Part shown: in pieces, positions 1 through 11,470 of the stretch
How positions within the stretch are numbered: the first letter of the stretch is position 1
Layout of the letters: each line of letters opens with the position of its first letter
NCBI GenBank assembly: GCA_021229015.1
Contig: CM037780.1
Location: 63,545,323 to 63,609,322 of the forward strand
From: Solen grandis
Taxonomy: Eukaryota; Mollusca; Bivalvia; Adapedonta; Solenidae
DNA length: 64,000 nucleotides
Reading direction: 5' to 3'
Position numbers and translations under genes: made by a program
The notes under the pieces: generated by a model
The model's input: the letters and a program-made list of their open reading frames with translations, nothing else
Told to the model about the DNA's origin: nothing
The model's database searches: none

Positions 1-600
1 GGCTTATTTCTTCTTAGGTTATTGACCAAATAAGGATTTTAAATATTATTTTCACTTTTTTCCTTTGATTTAACAACCTCAAATTCAATAGGAGTCATTC
101 ACTGACCAAGGGGAATATCCCTCATAAATTTTACGAATCTACATTTATTCCTTATCAAGTTATTAATCGGATCGGATAAGGATTTTACACTATTAGTGAC
201 CTTGACCTTTGACCTAGTGACCTAAAATCGATAGGGGTCATTAACTGGCCATGTTTCACAAACCTAAGCTTATTCATTATCAAATTTTGAGCGGAAAATG
301 ATTTTACACTTAGTGTCACTATGACCTTGACCTGTGACCAAATGACCTCAAAATCAAAGGGTCATTAACATGCCATGGGCAGTGTCCATACCAAGTTTCA
401 CAAACCTATGCTTATTCCTTCTCAAGTTATTGAACGGACAAGGTTTTCACACTAAGTGTTATTGTGACCTTGACCTTTGTATTAATTACCTCAAAATCAA
501 TAGGGGTCATCAACTGGTTATGACCAACCTCCATACTAAGTATGAAGACATCACACTTAATAATTATCAAGTTATTGAGCGGACATCGATGTGGCTAACG
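1..600 (+). repeat. Satellite-like tandem repeat with nuclear-receptor half-sites
   Basis: At least three imperfect units of about 125-140 bases start near 201, 326 and 466. Each opens with CCTTGACCTNTG and continues with AGGGGTCAT, CACAAACCTA-GCTTATTC and GAGCGGA. The segment at 197-215 reads, on the minus strand, AGGTCAAAGGTCAAGGTCA. This is a direct repeat of AGGTCA spaced by one base, overlapped by the extended half-site TCAAGGTCA. The unit count differs from the copy in the right arm. Confidence 0.85.
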
Positions 601-640
601 GACAGATGGACGGACGGACGGACAAGGCCTTACCATAATA
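598..640 (+). repeat. GGAC-rich simple repeat
   Basis: ACGGACAGATGGACGGACGG and its continuation lie at the inner edge of the satellite. An inverted, shorter copy is at about 24,777-24,805 (CCATCCGTCCGTCTGTCCGT). Confidence 0.8.
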
Positions 641-659
641 CGACCAAAGTTACCTTCGG

Positions 660-865
660 ACGATAAAACTCGAAATGCATAGGATAAAAAAAATGAAACT
701 AAAGCGAATGTTACTGATCAGATCATTTATGGGTATTTTTAACGCGCTTTTTTATGTGGTATTGCTTAACGTAGAATGTATTTGTGGTTACTTTCACTCA
801 AGGAAGTATGATGAAAATTACACCCACTTAATGTCCATAAATCATGTTTGATCATTAGACGGTAT
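660..865. other. Non-coding stretch between satellite and SINE
   Basis: Nothing recognisable. It is duplicated in the right arm at about 24,500-24,740, where a few dozen extra bases near 24,670-24,705 are absent from the left arm. Confidence 0.6.
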
Positions 866-1078
866 GCTTAACATAGGGGAGGGGCCTCCGTGGCTGACTT
901 TAACACTCACTCAGCCCCTCACTGCGTGGGTTTTAATCCCGGCAGGGTCTTTCAGATTTTCAGCTGAGGAAGCCTTCCAGCTGGCTAGAGGTAGGTCGGT
1001 GGTTTTACCTGGATGCCTCCGTGCATTCGGGATCTTCTTCCACCTGTAATTAGCTGGACGTCGATATATGACTGAAAT
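866..1078 (+). mobile_element. tRNA-derived SINE (V-SINE-like family), old copy
   Basis: It begins GGGGCCTCCGTGG and continues through the family landmarks CAGCCCCTCAC, GCGTGGGTTTTAATCCCGGC (a decayed B box), GAGGAAGCCTTCCAGCTGGC, GGTAGGTCGGTGG, CTCCGTGCATTCGGG, CCACCTGTAATTAGCTGGAC and GTCG-TATATGACTGAAAT. The promoter boxes and the 3' tail are decayed. The partner copy is at 24,294-24,497 on the minus strand. Confidence 0.88.
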
Positions 1079-1117
1079 TTTGTCACATAGCAGATTCAGT
1101 ATAAAATTAAATAATTG

Positions 1118-1320
1118 GATGTAAAAAAAAAAAAACTAAAAAAAAAAAAAAACTAAAAAAAAACTGGGACGATACAAAGTTATGGTTCTTGGTCACTGCA
1201 TTTGTCACTGTGTATGTATATTTTTTAAGTTTCAAGTCCATATCTTATATATTTTATTCAGAAATGCTTCGAGCAAAAAAATAAAAATAAAATAAAATAA
1301 ATAAAATTAAACAATGAAAG
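1118..1320. repeat. A-rich low-complexity sequence
   Basis: Poly-A runs near 1,120-1,165 and an AAAT-rich tract near 1,275-1,312. The right-arm counterparts are T-rich, around 24,060-24,245. Confidence 0.75.
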
Positions 1321-1425
1321 ATGATTAAAAAATTCAAGTTATAACCAAGGTTAAAATTGTCGACATACAAACAGACAGAAAGACCGACGTTACAAAAACA
1401 ATTTGGTCCCGATCAATTGATTCTG

Positions 1426-1461
1426 AGGCACAAATAAATAAATAAATAAATAAATAAATAT
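1426..1461 (+). repeat. (AAAT)n microsatellite
   Basis: About nine perfect AAAT units. The right-arm copy at 23,920-23,952 is interrupted by TTAGTTAG, so the two arms carry different versions. Confidence 0.9.
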
Positions 1462-1739
1462 TAACAGAATGATTTTTTTTAAACTTCACACAATCCATTA
1501 CTGCTTATAGAGATATAAGTCACTTCATTTGCATATGTGATTTTTACATTTTATCAATATTAGCATTGGGAAGGTGGAATCACTGATTGCTTTAAAAATT
1601 AGATTTTAAGAAAGTAATGAAAACGAAATCATGAATTTTACATCGATTAACTTACGATTACAAGTATACATAAAAACCGATTACACTAGAATACACGATT
1701 ACATCTGATTTCGATTACTGGTTTCTATTCCCCGTGACG

Positions 1740-1885
1740 AAGACAATGTTATCCTGACCACAATCAGGAGGTCCTGGAACCATCCTTATATACTGAGAGC
1801 TTAGCAAGGCAGTACATGTCCACATGTATAAAAATACAAATGTCTTCGTGTGTCGCTGCTGGTAACTAGCCACCGGACCAGATGG
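1740..1885 (-). mobile_element. Decayed second-family SINE fragment
   Basis: Read on the minus strand it contains CTCTCAGTATATAAGGATGG, TTCCAGGACC and GTGGTCAGGATAACATTGTC. These match the body of the second SINE family (compare 13,424-13,735, with CAGCATATAAGGATAGTTCC then GTCAGGGTAATGTGACTG). The tRNA-like head is barely recognisable. The right-arm copy is at 23,490-23,650. Confidence 0.7.
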
Positions 1886-2395
1886 AAATAAACAAATAAA
1901 AAAAAGATAGAAAGAGATTATTTAATCGTATCAGTTATTTTAATTATAGCGACTCTGATCTGATAAAAATGTATGCGTGTATATTTTTTCATACCATTTG
2001 TGGTTAACTGGATTTACAATGTAGTCGACTTATAATATAGTGATTATGGATATTTCAAAAGCCAATTATCATAGCATTTTTTTAAGTATATGCAAACTTA
2101 TATTTCCCAACTTATTAATACATAAAACGAACAGTTAACTTCGCTTATAGGGAACACAGTTATAGCGAATTCCCGATAATAGCGAACACTTTTTGGACGA
2201 CATAAATTAAATGTTATTCTGATGTACTGTCACGTTTGCATTTTTAACAATTTGAAAGGAAAATAGACCGGAAGATAACCTTAGTCAGGCTATTGTGCAT
2301 AAGATTTTGCATTTCTATGGGATTCACCCAAAGGGTTGATGTTGAACATCTAATCAGTGTGTTCAAACAAGCTTAATTGATTGCGTCCAAGGTAA
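1886..2395. other. AT-rich stretch with no recognised gene
   Basis: I see no coding signal, tRNA or mobile-element landmark. It is duplicated in the right arm at about 22,965-23,470. Confidence 0.6.
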
Positions 2396-2397
2396 TT

Positions 2398-2492
2398 GAT
2401 AAAAAACAAAAAACAACAACAACAAAAAACAACAACAAAACAAAAAAAAACAAAAAAACAAACAAAAAAAAACAGAAAAGAAAAGAAAGTGA
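2398..2492 (+). repeat. (AAC)/(A) low-complexity tract
   Basis: Repeated CAACAACAACAAAAAACAAC and similar strings. The apparent 88-residue frame on the minus strand across it (Phe/Cys-rich) is a by-product of this tract. The right-arm copy lies at 22,862-22,958. Confidence 0.9.
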
Positions 2493-2828
2493 ATAGCGTT
2501 TTAGAAATGTTTAAACCCAGCTTAACTTTAATTTGTATTTGAAACATATTTAGATAATTTGCTTTCACCATCATACTTCCACCATCAGTTCGTTTATCAA
2601 TTGAGTTCACATTCACCGGAATACGGACAGGCCTACATTCTAAGAACAGAATAGTAGGAAAGGAGATTAGTCAGTGTTGTTCTATTGGAGAAGTAGAGAT
2701 AATTTCATTTCATATTACCGATAAAAAGAGAAAATAAATAATGATAAAAATGACAAACCTCTGATCCTTTTAAATTATTTCATGTAATTCAAATTTGTTT
2801 CTATGATATAAGGAAACTTAACATAAAT

Positions 2829-3067
2829 GGGGCCGCCGTGGCCGAGCGGTTACAGTCGTGACTACAAATCTCTCAGCCCCTCACCGTGGGTTCGAATCCC
2901 GTAGGGACTCGGATTTTTCATGTGAGAAGCCTTCCACTGGCTTCGGTAGGTCGGTGGATCTACCCGGGTACCTCTGTGTACTCGGGTCTTCCTCCACCTG
3001 TATTAGCTGACGTCGCTATATATTGAAATACTATCGCAGCGACGGTAAACCTCAATACAAAACAACA
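2829..3067 (+). mobile_element. tRNA-derived SINE (V-SINE-like family), with single-base losses
   Basis: It has a head with A box TGGCCGAGCGGTTA and B box GGGTTCGAATCC, then GAAGCCTTCC, GGTAGGTCGGTGG, CCTCCACCTG and GCAGCGACGGTAAACC. About ten single-base deletions separate it from its partner at 22,265-22,516 and from clean family members at 32,163 and 51,052 (for example TGTATTAGCTGACGTC for TGTAATTAGCTGGACGTC). Small deletions of this kind look like uncorrected sequencing error. Confidence 0.92.
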
Positions 3068-3365
3068 ACTTAACATAAATGGCTAAATCTAAAAACATTC
3101 ACCTACTTCGGTTTTAAACAATTCAATAAGTTTAAGCTAGTTGGATTATCATGATTAAAAGGTTTAACGTCTTGGTAGGTAAATATACCAGAACCCCGCG
3201 TCGGTGAATTTTATGGAACGTCGGTTTTTTCCATAAACTTTAAGCGAACTAATGCCTATACACTATTAACCCATATATATTCTAAGAACATAGTTTCCAG
3301 TTTCCAAAAATAGTATCTTCAAGAAAATCCATCATAAATAAAAAAGATACAGCGATTTAAAAATC
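3068..3365. other. Non-coding stretch
   Basis: No recognisable feature. It pairs with 21,965-22,262 in the right arm. Confidence 0.6.
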
Positions 3366-3482
3366 AACATCTCCGATCGGAATTCGCTCCGACAACGAAA
3401 AGATCGATCGGTACTGCCGTTGTCGAAATTTCCGATCGAATTTCACATCCGACCGGAGAAAACGATCGTTTTTTATCGATGC
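3366..3482. repeat. GATCGG-rich imperfect inverted repeat
   Basis: It contains CTCCGATCGGAATTCGCTCC, then GACAACG and later CGTTGTCG, TTTCCGATCGAATTTC, GACCGGAG and AACGATCGTT. The pattern is palindromic on several scales. The right-arm copy is at about 21,845-21,965. Confidence 0.65.
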
Positions 3483-3813
3483 CTCTTATTTTCAGAAACA
3501 TTGGGTGGTTGTTTATTTATCACCTGAACTTAGAATGCAAAATAATTATGATTTTGATGACGATGATGACGTTATTTGCGTGATTTATTCGTGTGATTAA
3601 TTATAGTGTAATCGGGGTAAAAACAAAAACAGAGGTAGAGCGTCTACCGATACTGAAGTACATACTGTTTTTTAACGGAAAAATAACTAAACATTTTCTT
3701 ATGTTTGACTTAAACAGTAACTATTTTTACTTTTTAATGTATCTCACTCCTCTCCTCTTTCTCTCCCCACTTTCCTGTTTTGTTGCATATAAAATAATGT
3801 ATATATAAAGTAG

Positions 3814-3872
3814 AAAATCGATTGTTTTTCCCCGATCGCCTTTCCCCCGATCGGAGAAAAACAATCGATTTT
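3814..3872. repeat. Hairpin-forming GATCGG inverted repeat
   Basis: A 25-base arm at 3,814-3,838 and its reverse complement at 3,848-3,872, with one mismatch, surround a 9-base C-rich loop. It shares the GATCGGAGAAAA-CGAT vocabulary of 3,366-3,482. It is a possible small foldback element or cruciform. Confidence 0.8.
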
Positions 3873-3929
3873 TTTTTCTCAGTAACTTTAAATGATGTTA
3901 TTTTTCATATGCGAGACGTTACTTAATGC

Positions 3930-4060
3930 ATCTCTCTCTCTCTCTCTCTGTTTTTTTTTATGAAAATATTCGCACTTTTTTTCTTTTCTTTCTATCTATC
4001 TCTTGAAGTCCAGTCTTGTTTCTCTCTTCTCTTCTTCCTCTCTCTCTTCTCTCTCTGCAA
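3930..4060 (+). repeat. Pyrimidine-rich CT low complexity
   Basis: (TC)n at about 3,931-3,949, followed by scattered TCTCTC and TTCCTC runs. The apparent Phe/Leu-rich 60-residue frame across it reflects base composition only. Confidence 0.8.
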
Positions 4061-4312
4061 GAGCATTTGCGGAATTTTATTCATAAATACATCAGTTATT
4101 TTTGTTAGATTCAAAACAGTAATGTTATTGTTTCTTTTGTAATTTATGTTTAGATCACATCTACTTATTTATTTATCTTACTCTCCATATTTTAGTCTAC
4201 AAGTTGTTACCAAATTCCGATTTAGATGACTCTTATGCTTTGAGTCTATTTCTTATCTATAATTTCTTTTGTGATTGTTTACTAGAGCTTGTCAAGAATG
4301 AAACCTACTTGT

Positions 4313-5580
4313 CACAGGGTGAAAAAAGTGCAGCCTGGCTGAGGCTCAAACACGGACCTTCACTTACCAACTGAGCTACCATGGTGGCAGCTTACACATG
4401 ATTCGCATCTATTGTGAGTTATTGGTACCGTGACATACTCCCCACCAAACTGGAATTGTCCTTAATTTTCCAAATGGATCCAGAGAACCTCACAGCACTT
4501 AAGCCATTGCTCAAATTGTGTCACAGGTTGGAAAAATGTTAGCCTGACTGAGACGCTTTACTGGACCTTTCCCAGGTGACCCTATCAGATGAGCTTCCTG
4601 ACCTCATAGACTGATTCTCTTCTATTGTGGTTATTACTATGATTCAAATGAATGTAACAGACCACACCAGATTTAATCTGAGATCCTGATCAAAGGGATG
4701 GGTAAGCTACAGGACCACATACAGAAAATCTACCATAGATAAATGTTATGGTGAGAAAAATGTACCTCCTGCCTGGGAACTGAACACGGGGCCTTACCCT
4801 TAAAAGGTAATTACCTATACTGACTGAACTACCTGATCGTTTACCACACAGTGTAATGATTTCTTCCCTGTTGTGAGTTATTGGGTACCATGTCATACTC
4901 CCTGAATAACTGAACAAGATGAATATGATCTTAATCACATGCACCCGGTGATGTTGGGCTTCATATGTCACAAGTTAAAAAAATTTGCAGTCTGACCAAG
5001 ACATATGAATCCAGGTCCTTTGGATATCAGGAATAATTTACCAACAGAGCTACCCAGCCCCTTATGCATAGTTTTCTCCTATTATGGTTATTTGTTACCA
5101 TGACAAAGAGTTACTTTATGAGTAGGCTATAGTTTCTCCCGAATTCACAGGACAATGCAGACATTAATAATATTCAATTCGACATGATTGCATGGAAAAT
5201 AGAATGCTGGTTTTCCACATGTGCAGATCTAGAGGGCAGGGGGGTGGGCGGGGGGGGGGGGATGGGCCAGACAGACCCCTCCTGAGAATTAGCTATTATG
5301 CATAAAAAGAATAAAGACATGACCCCATTGGACATGGTAATTTTTGCTGTTATAACCCCCCCCCCCCCCCACAATGAGACAAATTGCTGAATCCGTGCAT
5401 GTTCCAGGTAACACCTCAGTGGACATATTACCAATCTCAGATCGACAGTACGTGCTATCACTCTCCTGGGATATGATATTTATATAGTGTACCAGAGGCG
5501 ATTTGAACCCAAGATCCCTGGCTTATAAGGGGTTGAGCTAACGACTGTTCGCACAAATCTCTTTAATAATGGTTACCAAG
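4313..5580 (-). repeat. Tandem array of tRNA-like modules
   Basis: Four modules start near 4,313, 4,521, 4,750 and 4,970 (spacing 208-229 bases), with a fifth near 5,490. On the minus strand the first reads GGTAGCTCAGTTGGTAAGTG (a perfect tRNA A-box core) followed by a B-box-like GTTTGAGCC, then CAGGCTG and a T-run with CACCCTGTGACA. Between heads, GAGTATGNCA-GGTACC-AATAACTCACAA repeats. Weaker modules may extend to about 5,740 and 6,560. These are not functional tRNAs, since no acceptor stem closes. The plus-strand array at 37,985-39,080 may be the same family. Confidence 0.7.
5228..5374. repeat. Opposed G-run and C-run
   Basis: A G-rich tract at about 5,228-5,262 (with 12 consecutive G) lies about 95 bases before a C-run of 17 at 5,356-5,372. 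These could pair or form quadruplex structures. Exact lengths of such runs are unreliable in long-read assemblies. Confidence 0.75.
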
Positions 5581-8030
5581 TACTTAAATATTTAGGTCTT
5601 TATATGCCTTGCATATTTGATTTTCCTCAGGCCAGAAATCATAGAACAGCACAAAAAAAAATGCTATGTTCTTGACAAACCCAAGGGTGATATATTTGAG
5701 AAAATACTCTAACCACTTGGCCACTGCAAGCGGTTTCTCTTCTTTATTGTTCTGTATATATAAGACAGTTCATCAATATCATGCCACTTATCTAATGGCA
5801 TGACATCACAGACATGTTTGTATCATTGATGTTGACAATATGAATTTCAGACATGATGAAATTTCCCTGATTGAATTACTTTAATGACTATTAACTTTTG
5901 ACTTCAAATATACTGTATTTATTAAAAGAACTTTTATAGACTGATTGATGATTTGTAAACTCGAGAGAATTGTGCATGTGCACCCAAGCACTCTAAGGGA
6001 AATCTAAATGTTTTGTGCCCATAAAGACCTTGTGCACTGAAAAAGTTCCAACAACAGCAGATCTTTGAAAGAAAAATGTTTTAAAAAGTCTTTTGCAAGT
6101 TATATGGAATGATATAATACTTTAATTAATACCTGTCCAGACTGCTTGCAAATGTTTAATATTTTTAAGGTCTGTCTTAGTGCACCTATCAATATTTTGC
6201 CCCGGAGGGGTTAGGCTAACCTGACAGGGAACTTGACTTTTTTCTTTCATCACCAAAGAGCATGAAATTTGTCAAATGGATATGCTTTGCAGTTTGCGCA
6301 GGATTCCGGCCTGTTGAAACATTCTTCTGTCAAAAGTCCCTGTATACCCCCTCCCCACAAACCCTGGGCAAAATATTGATAGGTGCTAGGGAAACTCTGA
6401 ATTCCAAGAGTTACATAATTACTTTAAAGCAGCATAACACGGCCTATGTCATAGTCCAATAGCAATAGTTTTGATGCTAAAGTGTTTTTTGGAAAAAAAT
6501 GTTCAGCAGCCATGGGAGTCAAACACAAACCCCCTGGTATACTCAGAATGTGCAGTGAATTGTACTATTTCATATTATAAACCTCCTTGAGTAACAATTC
6601 AAAGAGATTGCAACATGAATTCTTTCACCTGTTTTTCTGGTGTAAGTTGATAGTTAATATATGGCAAAGTAATGGAATGAAAGATGAATTTGCTGAAAAT
6701 TTTATGTTCTCTTTTTGTAACCTGACTGAAAAGTGAATCTTTTATAATTGTGCATACTTATATACTGTAGTTTATAGTTTTATGCAACTTGGTTCTCATA
6801 TTTGTCAGGCACTTCTGTAGAATATTCATTGAGTTTGTGCATGGCTATTCCATTTAAAATGTTTTGGTTCCCTGATTTTTCAGTGTATTGAAGCAAACTG
6901 TGTGGACAAATTGGTGAATTTGCTTTGTTTCATGAAATGATTTCTTGTTGTAGTTGGGGTATGTTTCAGGATCAAAGACTGTTACTTTAAGCATTTTTTA
7001 CATACCATTTTTACTATTGTGATGCAACTTCTTTAATTTTTGCCTAGATGATAGGTAAACAGAGCGGTATCTTCTGTTTGTTCATGTGATACAGAAAAGT
7101 AAATCAATTCTAAAAAAATATGTTTTATAACCATTTTAAGTTGGATAAATGAATACCATGAAGTAAAAAAAATGAAAATCATGAATATCTATGAGGTACA
7201 TACAGCTTTAATGGAGGAGTTCCTATGAACATTTGTTACTGACTTATAAAATATTTTTGATGATCTATCTCCTCTCAAAACAGACGCAACAAAACATACG
7301 CGCAAGTTTTACTTACTCATTTATTGACAACTTTTATTTTAAATGACATAACAAAATTGAAAATTATAATTTTTTACAGTTTTTGTATTTTGGTTTCTCT
7401 CTGATTGGAAATTGAAGTCCCTATTACAGATATAAATTCCTTTTTCCTCCCAGGGAAATCATTTAAAGGGAAAAAATTTTATGTTCTTAATGTCCCCCCC
7501 AAAGTTGTTAATTGAAGTGTACACTACCATTATGATTTTTGAAAGATCAAAAGGGGTCTGATAGATTTTTATTGTGGGAAGCCCTTTATGGGGAATGGGT
7601 TCATTTTAAAATAGTTTTTGAAGAGCCAGCAACATAAAAATTTTAACAATAAGCAAAGCTACCCCCCCCCCCCCGCCTAACCCTCGAGAAAAAAGTTAGG
7701 TCACTCGATTTTGGTTCATTGGCGTTGTGCAGAAAAAAATTTTTAAAAACCTTGGCCATAATTTCAAAAATTTTTAAAAGTTCGTCATCAAATTAATATA
7801 CTGTTCACTATAACAAGGGGTAAATTTCCGAAATCAAAAATCTTAATCCATTTTGACCAATTTTCCCTCTTTTTTTTTTTTTTTTTAAATGAATACAGTG
7901 AAAAACTTAAACCGACCATAATCTAACAAATAAACCATCTTTCACATAATTGTTGTCGAGCCCCTTGGGGAGCTTGACATATCATAACAATGTCCTCACG
8001 GTGTATGTGCATTATAGTTCATCAGGTCAT
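5581..8030. other. Gene-free AT-rich stretch of the left arm
   Basis: No domain-bearing frame or RNA gene seen. Short open frames such as 6,262-6,462 show no recognisable motif. From about 7,440 to 7,900 the text becomes richer in homopolymers (C13, T18, AAATTTTTAAAA), a mild form of the corruption seen in the right arm. Confidence 0.55.
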
Positions 8031-8089
8031 CCAGATTTCATTGTCGGGGCTGTAACTTAATTAGACATGGTTAGCTGGATTTCCTAATA

Positions 8090-8330
8090 ACTTGCAGTAA
8101 TATGTATCTCAATGAGCTGAATGTCATGCGCAAGAATTAGGTTCCAAGCTCAGATGTCAAGGTCAAAGGTCACAGAGCTGAATTTGATTGTCAGACATGG
8201 ATCAACTGGATGTTCAAATAACTTGACAGTTATTTAAATCAATGAGGCGGGAGTGCTGCATGCAAGAGTTAGGTCAGCAGCTCTTAGTCAAGGTCCACTT
8301 TGAGGCTCAAAGGTCATTTGCTTGTCCGGA
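8090..8330 (+). repeat. Dispersed repeat with GGTCAAAGGTCA motifs
   Basis: TCAAGGTCAAAGGTCA lies at 8,157-8,172, containing a direct repeat of AGGTCA spaced by one base (8,160-8,172). A second unit carries GAGGCTCAAAGGTCAT near 8,300-8,316. Shared flanks with the 27.5-28.1 kb repeat include GAATGTCATGC and AAGCTCA-A-GTCAAGGTCA. Confidence 0.75.
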
Positions 8331-9640
8331 CAAAATGCGAAAAATTTTCGAACCAAGGTTTTGAATCTTACAGGATCATGAAATCTTGATCACAAATACA
8401 CACTTCACTGACTTATATTTTATATATGATGGTTGTTTTAATGTTTGTCGTAATTTAATTGACATCATGACATTAACTAAATTTTAGGCAAAATGAGACA
8501 GTTTTAAGCTCTACAGGCTTACTCTTTTTTTATGGACAGATTTGCATAAAATTTTATTACTAAAGGCGCAGAATTGGTCCATCTGTACAATTGGCCATTC
8601 GGAGGACTGTCACTTCTGTTTCCCCGGAAAATCATAAATGTCATGGCCTTAAAGGCATACCTACACAAAGCAGTGATTCATGCAAAGTTTTAGAAAATTC
8701 CATGGATAGTTTTAGTTTTCCTTCTTTGTCTATAAGAAAATAACTGCAATTGTTCATGTTTGCCTTTAAAATCTCAAAACAATGAATTTTCTATCAAAGT
8801 ACTATGGGTGTAATTTGTAGTCCTTTAAAGGATCTTTCAAATGACAGTAAGATTTTGAAGATAAGGGTTAAAGCAGTTTGAGTTATGGCAGAAAAAAAAA
8901 GGAAAATTATGTTACCCCAAGTAAATCTAGCTGCTTTAATCTCAAAATTGATTTTTGTAGATAAGAGTATGAACATAATTTGAAAGAACTATTTCTTGTT
9001 TATTATATTATTTTGTATTTAAAATTTTAGCTTGATGCATTGCTTTATAATGTTTTGTATGTTTAAATGATCAGGTTATTTTTTTCAAAGCTGTTGGTGG
9101 AGAAAAGTATTTGACATAGGCACGTTTTTGCTGTTTTGTTTTGGATTTGACCATTCATATTTCAAAATCCGTAAAAGGTAGGTCAAATATAAAGCCATAA
9201 AAATGTTGGGAATCTGATGACCTTCTAATGGTACCTAGTTTTTTTTTTTTTTAAATAGGACCTAATATAAGCAAGTTACATGAAAAATAAGAATATCTGA
9301 ATACTGGTTTTTCAATGCCTCTGCATTTAGTCCCTGCATTGTTCCACTTTTTTTCTATTACATTGTAGTTATAATGGTGCTGTTGTGATTGTCCAAATGC
9401 CATATGCTCACTTTAAAGTCAGGAAAAAAATATATGTTTAAAAAACTGTTTGGTAGGAAAATAACCTTTTTTTTGCATGTGAAGAGGACTGGTGGTAGTT
9501 TAAAAAAGCCTTGTGGTACACCAATTTTTGAGAATTATTGAGGTTCTTTTAAAGAGGGTTCCTTGTAGAGCCAGCATCATGAAATTGTAACAAAGGACAA
9601 CTCTTTATTTTCCTTTGATTACATTGATTTCCATTTTTTA
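8331..9640. other. Gene-free AT-rich stretch
   Basis: No recognisable coding or RNA feature. It is useful as the reference for the corrupted copy, because 8,800-9,355 aligns in reverse complement to 17,781-18,240. Confidence 0.6.
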
Positions 9641-9649
9641 TATGACATC

Positions 9650-10640
9650 ATTTGACGTCAAAATTTGCATCTGCTATCAAATTATTTTGTGCTCTACAGC
9701 TTTCAATTCTGGATGGATTTTGTTCAATTTTTACAGATAATGTATTGCAAGATGATTATGTACTGAATTTTTTAAGGTTTGCTATGGTTTGCAGAGCAGA
9801 AAGCCCTATCGTTTGTTCAGACAAACGAAAATCTAGTTATTGGTTTTCATTCTTTTTCATTTTGATGTTCAAATTAAAACAGGTTTCCTATGAGCCAATA
9901 TAATGAAATTTCAACAGCAATTAACGTGACTTTGTCCCTTTGAATGCAGTAAAATGCGTTCTTATGTGACCTCAATGATATCAGGGTTAAAATTAGCTAC
10001 CAAATATTGCTCGCATTCTACAGCCATCATTTCTTCTATGTAATTTTCACAGAATGATTTCAGTTAAATTGTAGAAGTGCGCTTCCGCATACGTTTTTTC
10101 CAGACTTGGAAAGACCAGTTCTATGATTGATCCAAGTTTCGAACTTTGGATCTTAAAAAGGATTTAAATTATTACCAAGTTTTGGATCTGAAAAAGAATT
10201 AAATTGATGCGAAGCTTCCAATAAGCACATATTTTTACAGGATGTGTGCCTCCAACATTTTTATCGGTTTTGTTAAAGATTGACGGCATTTGATATGGCG
10301 TTGTTAAAACTTTCAATGGAAAATGTGTATGTTGTGTGTGTGTGTGCTGCCACAAGCTACATTCAGATGTCTGGTGCTGCATTCCTTAGTTTTTGACTGA
10401 TTCGCATAAAATTTCACTGAATGTTCAGCTATTGTAATTGTCGCATTGTCTCAGTCAATTCTGTTTTCGGAAAGTCGCAAAGTTCAGTGCAATTCAATGC
10501 AATATTTTTTTCATGTCATTTATTTCTTCGGCTTAAATATCTCAAAATCTAAAACTAATTGATATGGTTACAGAGCAGAATGCACTTTCTTTTTTTTTTC
10601 AGAACAAACGAAAATCTTGTTTCTTATCGCATTCGTTACA
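9650..10640 (+). repeat. Pair of diverged direct repeats
   Basis: The segment near 9,778-9,845 (TATGGTTTGCAGAGCAGAAAG, split here by a base or two of divergence, then ACAAACGAAAATCTAGTT) recurs at 10,562-10,625 (ATATGGTTACAGAGCAGAAT then ACAAACGAAAATCTTGTT). The copies are about 780 bases apart. No coding signal was recognised in either. Confidence 0.6.
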
Positions 10641-11470
10641 TGTATGTTGTAAATAGTTTGTTGCCATGTTCAAAGTGTATCTATTTAAAATTTACATTTG
10701 TGAAGGAAATAAAGGTATATTCATTGTATACATTGGGTCCAAAATATCCGTCGTCCATAATGCATTTGAAGACGCGGCCTGGAGACCGGGGAATTAAATT
10801 TGATCGAGATTTACCAAATTCATATATAAATTGGTATGATAAATGTCACCCATTGTGGAAGAATATTTTCCGTGACCCGTTATTTATAGTGTTCGGGAAG
10901 ATCTGTCGCGGGTATTAGTTACGCACTGTTACGTAATATTGAAGTTAACATCACGAGCAAGCGTTTCATTAACCCTGATCAAAATCATGCTCACATGCAA
11001 GCTTCCAATCGATCATGATCTGGGTCAGTAAAATTACGTGTGCAGTCATCTTGAAGAGCAATCTATAAATAGACTGACGTGTTGACACATTGCGAGGTAT
11101 TTTTACCCTAGGTATTGGACGAGGTGTTCCGAATGTGTAATGGAGATCACACTCGGACTCTGGACAATTTTTTTCTAAATCAATAAAATGAATTTATTAC
11201 AATATTTTCTACAGATTCACTTTTTTTCTAATCATTATGATTGGATTTATGTAAATGCGTGTAAATTGTGGAGATAGTTCTAGATTACTTAGGAATGTTT
11301 GAATTTTGATAAAGCAGTCCCGCCATACATAATCTTTAAAGGCATTTATAAAAAGCAGTCCCAGGTGTGAAATGGTGTCAGAACCAGTCATAATAAGGAA
11401 ATGGTAGTTAAATTTATAACAGCCTTAATTGGTAATGATTAGAAGGAGTATGTTAAAATACAGTTTTGAG
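10641..11470. other. Non-coding stretch with an unrecognised 119-residue frame at its start
   Basis: A plus-strand frame ends at 10,918. It contains a moderately complex C-terminal half (PGDRGIKFDRDLPNSYINWY and following), but I recognise no family. It begins inside a dispersed repeat and has no visible splice context. A chance frame or relic exon are both possible. The rest shows nothing. Confidence 0.3.

Noticed and set aside
2350..2616. Phe/Cys-rich 88-residue minus-strand frame
   Set aside because: Translation of an (AAC)n/poly-A tract.
4313..5580. A cluster of real tRNA genes
   Set aside because: Anticodon and acceptor stems do not form by eye, and the modules are degenerate and tandem.
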